Positions 6,886 through 10,011 of a DNA stretch of 10,011 nucleotides are shown here, piece after piece. Source of the DNA: Chloroflexota bacterium (GTDB lineage: Bacteria > Chloroflexota > Limnocylindria > Limnocylindrales > CSP1-4); assembly GCA_021789355.1 (NCBI GenBank), contig JAJYJR010000174.1, positions 1 to 10,011 of the forward strand, in the 5' to 3' direction. Both the position numbers and the translations under genes were made by a program. The notes under the pieces were generated by a model. The model had not been told where the DNA came from, did no database searches, and worked only from the letters and a program-made list of their open reading frames with translations. The first letter of the stretch is position 1, and every line of letters starts with the position of its first letter.

Positions 6886-7968
6886 TCACTCCGTGGTGGC
6901 CGGATCGGCCATCGCGAGCCGCTCCTTGACGTACGAGATCGCGGCCACGGGAGTGGGATCGAGCCCGTAGAGCATCGCCAGGTACACGCTCGTGAAGTCG
7001 CCCAGCGCAATGGCCGAGAACGCCTGCGCGAGCTTCCCGCGCCCCCCGACCGCGACCACCTCGTGGCCGATCTGCCGTTCGGCGAGGAGGTCGGCGGAGA
7101 GGCTGCGGCGCATTGCCACGCGGGGATGGTCGTCCGGGCTCGCGAGCAGCACCACGAACGTGCGCTCGTGCAGCGTCTCCGGCTGCGCGTAGCCGACCAC
7201 CGCATTGTGCGTCGCCTCCGGCAGCTCCTCCCAGCACGCGATCGACTTCCCGTTCTCGTTCAGCTGCGTCTTCCACCGCCGTGCCACGGGTCCGAGGAAG
7301 CCTCCCGCCTCGACGACCGGCAGCCGGTCGACGAGGGTCCAGGCGAGCTGCTTCGCGGGGTTCTGCTCGGTCGGCACGGATGGCTCGCAGCGAGACGTCA
7401 TCTCGCGGACCGCCGCGGCGGCGTCCGCGAACTCCGGCTCGCCGACATCGAGGCAACCGGCCCGCTCGAGCAGGCCCGCCAGGAGCGCGACGCCCGAGCC
7501 TACGGACGCCCGTGGCTGGGCCTCGCCGACGTACTCCAGGTACGGGAGGCCGCCCTTCCGAGCCGCCGCGAGGAGGGGGCCGCCCGTGCTGATCGCGGCC
7601 ACCGAACATCCGCGGGAGACGGCCTGCGCGAGCGCGCTCAACGTCTCCTCGGTGGCGCCGCTGTGCGACGCCGCGACGACGAGCATCCCCGACCGGACGA
7701 ACGCGGGCAGGTCGTAGTCCCGCACCGTGACGAGCGGCGCGCGCAGACGCTCGGCGAAGATGGCGCGGACGAGATCGGCGCCGATCGCCGAGCCGCCCAT
7801 GCCGAGCACCACGACCGCGGACGGGTCGCGATGCGTGCCGGGCAGCACGAGGGTCCGGGACCTGGCCCAGCCGTCGCTCAGCTGGTCCGCGAGGCGCGGG
7901 ATTGCGGCGAGCATCCCGGCGCTGTCGTAGCGGCTGATCGAGGACGTGTCGTCGAGGATTCCGGCCAT
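6886..7968 (-). CDS. Bifunctional phosphoglucose/phosphomannose isomerase (360 aa)
   Basis: Cytoplasmic SIS-domain isomerase that interconverts fructose-6-phosphate with glucose-6-phosphate and mannose-6-phosphate. The first SIS domain has GMGGSAIG at 56-63 and the sugar-phosphate-binding ASHSGATEET at 100-109. The second half has RWKTQLNENGKSIACWEELPEATHN. Glu238 and His254 are 16 apart, the spacing I recall for the catalytic Glu/His of the Pyrobaculum enzyme. Lys348 near the C-terminus (ISYVKERL) is the likely conserved lysine. Classical PGI or type I PMI would look quite different. The ATG at 7968 follows the phosphomutase stop by 10 bp with a GAGG motif overlapping that stop. An in-frame ATG at 8025 would overlap the neighbour by about 45 bp and adds a non-conserved, Cys/Arg-rich leader, so I reject it. 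Here it supplies mannose-6-phosphate to the next enzyme in the pathway. Confidence 0.93.
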   Translation of the reverse strand: MAGILDDTSSISRYDSAGMLAAIPRLADQLSDGWARSRTLVLPGTHRDPSAVVVLGMGGSAIGADLVRAIFAERLRAPLVTVRDYDLPAFVRSGMLVVAASHSGATEETLSALAQAVSRGCSVAAISTGGPLLAAARKGGLPYLEYVGEAQPRASVGSGVALLAGLLERAGCLDVGEPEFADAAAAVREMTSRCEPSVPTEQNPAKQLAWTLVDRLPVVEAGGFLGPVARRWKTQLNENGKSIACWEELPEATHNAVVGYAQPETLHERTFVVLLASPDDHPRVAMRRSLSADLLAERQIGHEVVAVGGRGKLAQAFSAIALGDFTSVYLAMLYGLDPTPVAAISYVKERLAMADPATTE

Positions 7969-7978
7969 CGCTTCCGCC

Positions 7979-9505
7979 TCAGGCTCCGCTGCGCACGAGC
8001 CGCTCCCCCGCCTGGAGCAGCGCATCGCGCGTGCCGGCGGAGGTCGCCTCCGTGTACACCCGCACCAGCGGCTCCGTGCCGCTGAACCGGATCAGCAGCC
8101 AGGACCCATCGGGCGTCCACCACTTGAACCCGTCGTTGGTGCTGAGGGTGACGCTCCGCACGATCGGCTCGCCGTCCAGGCTGGCCGGCGGCCTGACCGA
8201 CAGGTCCGCCCACAGGCGCTCCTTCACCCTCGGGTAGCTGGCGCGGTCGAGGTGGACGTCCGTGCGGAGGTAGAAGGACGGGCCGGCTACCTCGTGCAGG
8301 TGCGCGACGGCCTTCGAGACCGGCCAGCGCCCCGCCTCCCGCTCCCGCAGGAACAGGTCGAGCAGGAGGAGGTCGGCGTAGATCCCGTCGCGCTCCGGCA
8401 GGTGCATCCCGAAGCCGTACCCCCCGGACTCCTCGCCGCCCATCATCGCGCCCGTCTCGATCATCCGGGGGCCCACGTACTTGAACCCCACCGGCGTCTC
8501 GTGGACGGGAACGCCGTAGCGCTGCCCGAGCCGCTCGACCATCGATGTCTCGTTGACCGTGTAGACCACTGGCTCGCGCAGTCCGCGATGCTCCAGCAGG
8601 TAGTACATCAGCAGCCCCATCACCTGGAGCTGGTGGATGAAGGTCCCCCGCTCATCGGCGGCTCCGGCCCGGTCCGCGTCGCCGTCGAGCAGCAGCCCCA
8701 GGTCGTGGCCGCCGGCGGCCAGGATGCCGAGCGCCTCGTCGATGTTGGGACGGATCGGCTCGGGGTTCACGCCGCCGAACCAGGGGTTGCGCTCGGAATG
8801 GATCTCGCGGACGCGGATCCGGCCGCCCTCGAGGAGCCGCGGGATCCAGCCTGCGCCGGAGCCGTACAGCGGCTCCACGAGCACGCTGACATCGGCGGCC
8901 CGCAGCCGGTCGAGATCGAGCGTCCGGGCGACATACTCCCGGTAGCCATCGAACGGATCGACGATCTCCACCAGGCCCGCGGCCTCCCCGTCGGCGAACG
9001 GCCGGCGGGGCGGATCGTCCCCGGCGTGCTCGGAGATCGTGGCCTCGAGCGCGTCCAGGATCTCGGGCCCGGCGGCGGCCCCGGACGGCGACTTGACCTT
9101 GAAGCCGTTGTCGGTCCAGGGGTTGTGGGAGGCCGTGATCATGATGGCCGTGGCGGCCCCGCGCGTCACGACCTCGAAGGAGGTCATCTGCGTCGGGATC
9201 GGGGCGGCGGCGAACAGGACCGGGACGTCGAAGGCCAGCAGGACCTCGGCCGCCGCCTGAGCGAAGTACTCGCTCGCGAAACGCCGGTCGTAGCCGACCA
9301 TGACGCCCTTCGCGGCGCTCCCCTGCCGCACCACGTAGCGCGCCACGCCCTCGGCGCAGCGCCGGACGTTCTCGTAGGTGTACTCGTCCGCGACCCGTGC
9401 CCGCCACCCGTCGGTGCCGAAGACGATGGGCGGTCGCGCCGCTTGCCCGATGGGCGGTCGCGCCGCTTGCCCGATGGGCGGTCGCGCCGCCTGCTGGTGG
9501 CTCAC
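7979..9505 (-). CDS. manB: Phosphomannomutase/phosphoglucomutase, alpha-D-phosphohexomutase family (508 aa)
   Basis: Converts mannose-6-phosphate to mannose-1-phosphate (and probably the glucose phosphates). All four family signatures are visible: the phosphoserine loop TASHNPWTDNG with Ser126, the metal loop DGDADR at 274-279, the sugar-specificity loop GGEESGG at 356-362, and the phosphate-binding loop RFSGTEPLVR from 473. The fold begins at FGTDGWR (29-35). Before it is an unusual N-terminus made of three QAARPPIG-type octapeptides encoded by 24-bp tandem repeats. I choose the GTG at 9505: it forms a GTGA overlap with the upstream guanylyltransferase stop and has GGGGGAG 11 nt upstream. 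The frame is open to 9847, but that part is a low-complexity Arg/Gly shadow of the upstream gene. Substrate preference for mannose over glucose is inferred from the neighbours. Confidence 0.94.
   Translation of the reverse strand: MSHQQAARPPIGQAARPPIGQAARPPIVFGTDGWRARVADEYTYENVRRCAEGVARYVVRQGSAAKGVMVGYDRRFASEYFAQAAAEVLLAFDVPVLFAAAPIPTQMTSFEVVTRGAATAIMITASHNPWTDNGFKVKSPSGAAAGPEILDALEATISEHAGDDPPRRPFADGEAAGLVEIVDPFDGYREYVARTLDLDRLRAADVSVLVEPLYGSGAGWIPRLLEGGRIRVREIHSERNPWFGGVNPEPIRPNIDEALGILAAGGHDLGLLLDGDADRAGAADERGTFIHQLQVMGLLMYYLLEHRGLREPVVYTVNETSMVERLGQRYGVPVHETPVGFKYVGPRMIETGAMMGGEESGGYGFGMHLPERDGIYADLLLLDLFLREREAGRWPVSKAVAHLHEVAGPSFYLRTDVHLDRASYPRVKERLWADLSVRPPASLDGEPIVRSVTLSTNDGFKWWTPDGSWLLIRFSGTEPLVRVYTEATSAGTRDALLQAGERLVRSGA
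9424..9495. repeat. Three 24-bp in-frame tandem repeats in the 5' end of manB
   Basis: Three adjacent 24-bp units start at 9424, 9448 and 9472. The first two are identical and the third differs at two bases. On the coding (minus) strand they encode Q-A-A-R-P-P-I-G/V three times, just before the first strand of the mutase fold. A multiple of three keeps the frame, so copy number could vary without breaking the enzyme. Identity at the base level suggests recent duplication by slippage. Confidence 0.95.
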
Positions 9506-10011
9506 AGGTGGTCCGTCTCCCCCGCCTCCCTGAGGCGCTCCACGATGGCCCTGACGTCCTGCGCCCGATCGGCGGCGCAGACGAGGACGGCGTCCGGCGT
9601 GTCGATCACGATGGTATCCGACAGGCCGATCGTCGCGACCAGGCGGCCGCCCGAGGCGCGGACCAGGATGTCGCGCGAGCCCACGTCCATCGCCGTGCCG
9701 GCCAAAGCCGCCCCGGTGACCGCTCCCGCTGGCTGGGCCGGTTGCTCGCCCGCGGTACCCACCGTCGCGGCAGCCACCTGCTCGTCGCCCGCGAGCGCCG
9801 CGCGCTGAAGATCGGCGACCGCGCGCCAGCTCCCGACGTCGCTCCACCCGGCGTCGAGCGTGCTCATCACCACCTGGCCCGCCCCGGCCGCCGGCTCCAT
9901 CACAGCGTAGTCGATCGACACGGCCCGCACCGCGGCGTACCGGCGGGCGGCCTCGGGGCCGTCGAGCACTCCGCCCCCGTCCTGCGCACCGGGCGCGGAG
10001 AGGGCCGATCT
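9502..10011 (-). CDS. manC: Mannose-1-phosphate guanylyltransferase, C-terminal part (5' end outside window)
   Basis: The 169 visible residues are the C-terminal part of a GDP-mannose pyrophosphorylase, which joins mannose-1-phosphate and GTP to form GDP-mannose. Typical sequences are SIDYAVMEPA, then TLDAGWSDVGSWRAVADL (sugar-nucleotide pocket), and a C-terminal region ILVRASGGRLVATIGLSDTIVIDTPDAVLVCAADRAQDVRAIVERLR. Between them is an Ala/Gly/Gln-rich stretch (about 25-30 residues, around 9690-9790) longer than the usual short acidic linker; it looks like a non-conserved insertion. The reading frame is open to the window edge, so the start and the GTP-binding signature lie outside. The stop overlaps the GTG of manB (GTGA), so the two are coupled. 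It lacks the C-terminal PMI domain found in bifunctional ManC/AlgA, which fits the separate isomerase in this operon. Confidence 0.92.
   Translation of the reverse strand, partial: RSALSAPGAQDGGGVLDGPEAARRYAAVRAVSIDYAVMEPAAGAGQVVMSTLDAGWSDVGSWRAVADLQRAALAGDEQVAAATVGTAGEQPAQPAGAVTGAALAGTAMDVGSRDILVRASGGRLVATIGLSDTIVIDTPDAVLVCAADRAQDVRAIVERLREAGETDHL

Noticed and set aside
6467..7609. 380-codon version of the SWIM gene
   Set aside because: The upstream 289 codons are an Arg/Gly-rich shadow of the isomerase. A good Shine-Dalgarno supports the ATG at 6742.
9424..9495. Tandem repeats as a CRISPR array or intergenic satellite
   Set aside because: Units are directly adjacent with no spacers and are in frame within manB.
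7946..9808. 620-codon plus-strand open frame
   Set aside because: Antisense shadow of manB, whose catalytic loops are all intact on the other strand.
9506..9847. 114-residue N-terminal extension of manB
   Set aside because: It lies antisense-free but out of frame within the well-conserved manC C-terminus. Its translation is Arg/Gly-rich, and the GTG at 9505 fits a coupled start.

Overview
The window is very GC-rich (roughly 70%), densely coding bacterial chromosome. Nearly every gene casts long shadow reading frames on the opposite strand. The gene set suggests a high-GC aerobic heterotroph, most likely Chloroflexota or Actinomycetota: a dual-specificity phosphoglucose/phosphomannose isomerase, a small SWIM zinc-finger protein, and a fused HAD-ECH protein next to a thiolase under TetR control. 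The phylum is an inference from gene content; no marker gene is present. I see no tRNA, rRNA, insertion sequence, phage gene or CRISPR array.

Left block (1-4440, minus strand): a fatty-acid beta-oxidation operon. Transcription runs TetR regulator -> fused 3-hydroxyacyl-CoA dehydrogenase/enoyl-CoA hydratase (FadN-like) -> acetyl-CoA acyltransferase (FadA-like, which runs off the left edge a few residues before its expected end). The TetR stop and the dehydrogenase start share an ATGA, and the thiolase ribosome-binding site overlaps the dehydrogenase stop. About 100 bp upstream of the TetR gene is a 16-bp palindrome suited to a TetR operator, beside a weak promoter-like pair. This suggests an autoregulated, acyl-CoA-responsive operon.

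Middle block (4647-6348, plus strand): two exported proteins in a tight pair. The first has a signal peptide and a His-Gly...Cys arrangement resembling caspase-fold (clan CD) peptidases. The second is a lipoprotein with PepSY/YcdB-like repeats. This is the least familiar part of the window and the best candidate for an undescribed system. A strong GC hairpin follows at 6387-6415, between convergent genes.

Right block (6467-10011, minus strand): a GDP-mannose supply operon, ManC (5' end outside the window) -> ManB (phosphomannomutase/phosphoglucomutase) -> bifunctional PGI/PMI. Together these convert fructose-6-phosphate to mannose-6-phosphate, mannose-1-phosphate and GDP-mannose. The genes are joined by a GTGA overlap and a 10-bp gap. 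ManB carries three 24-bp tandem repeats at its extreme 5' end, encoding an octapeptide. After a 143-bp gap comes a 91-residue SWIM zinc-finger protein on the same strand.
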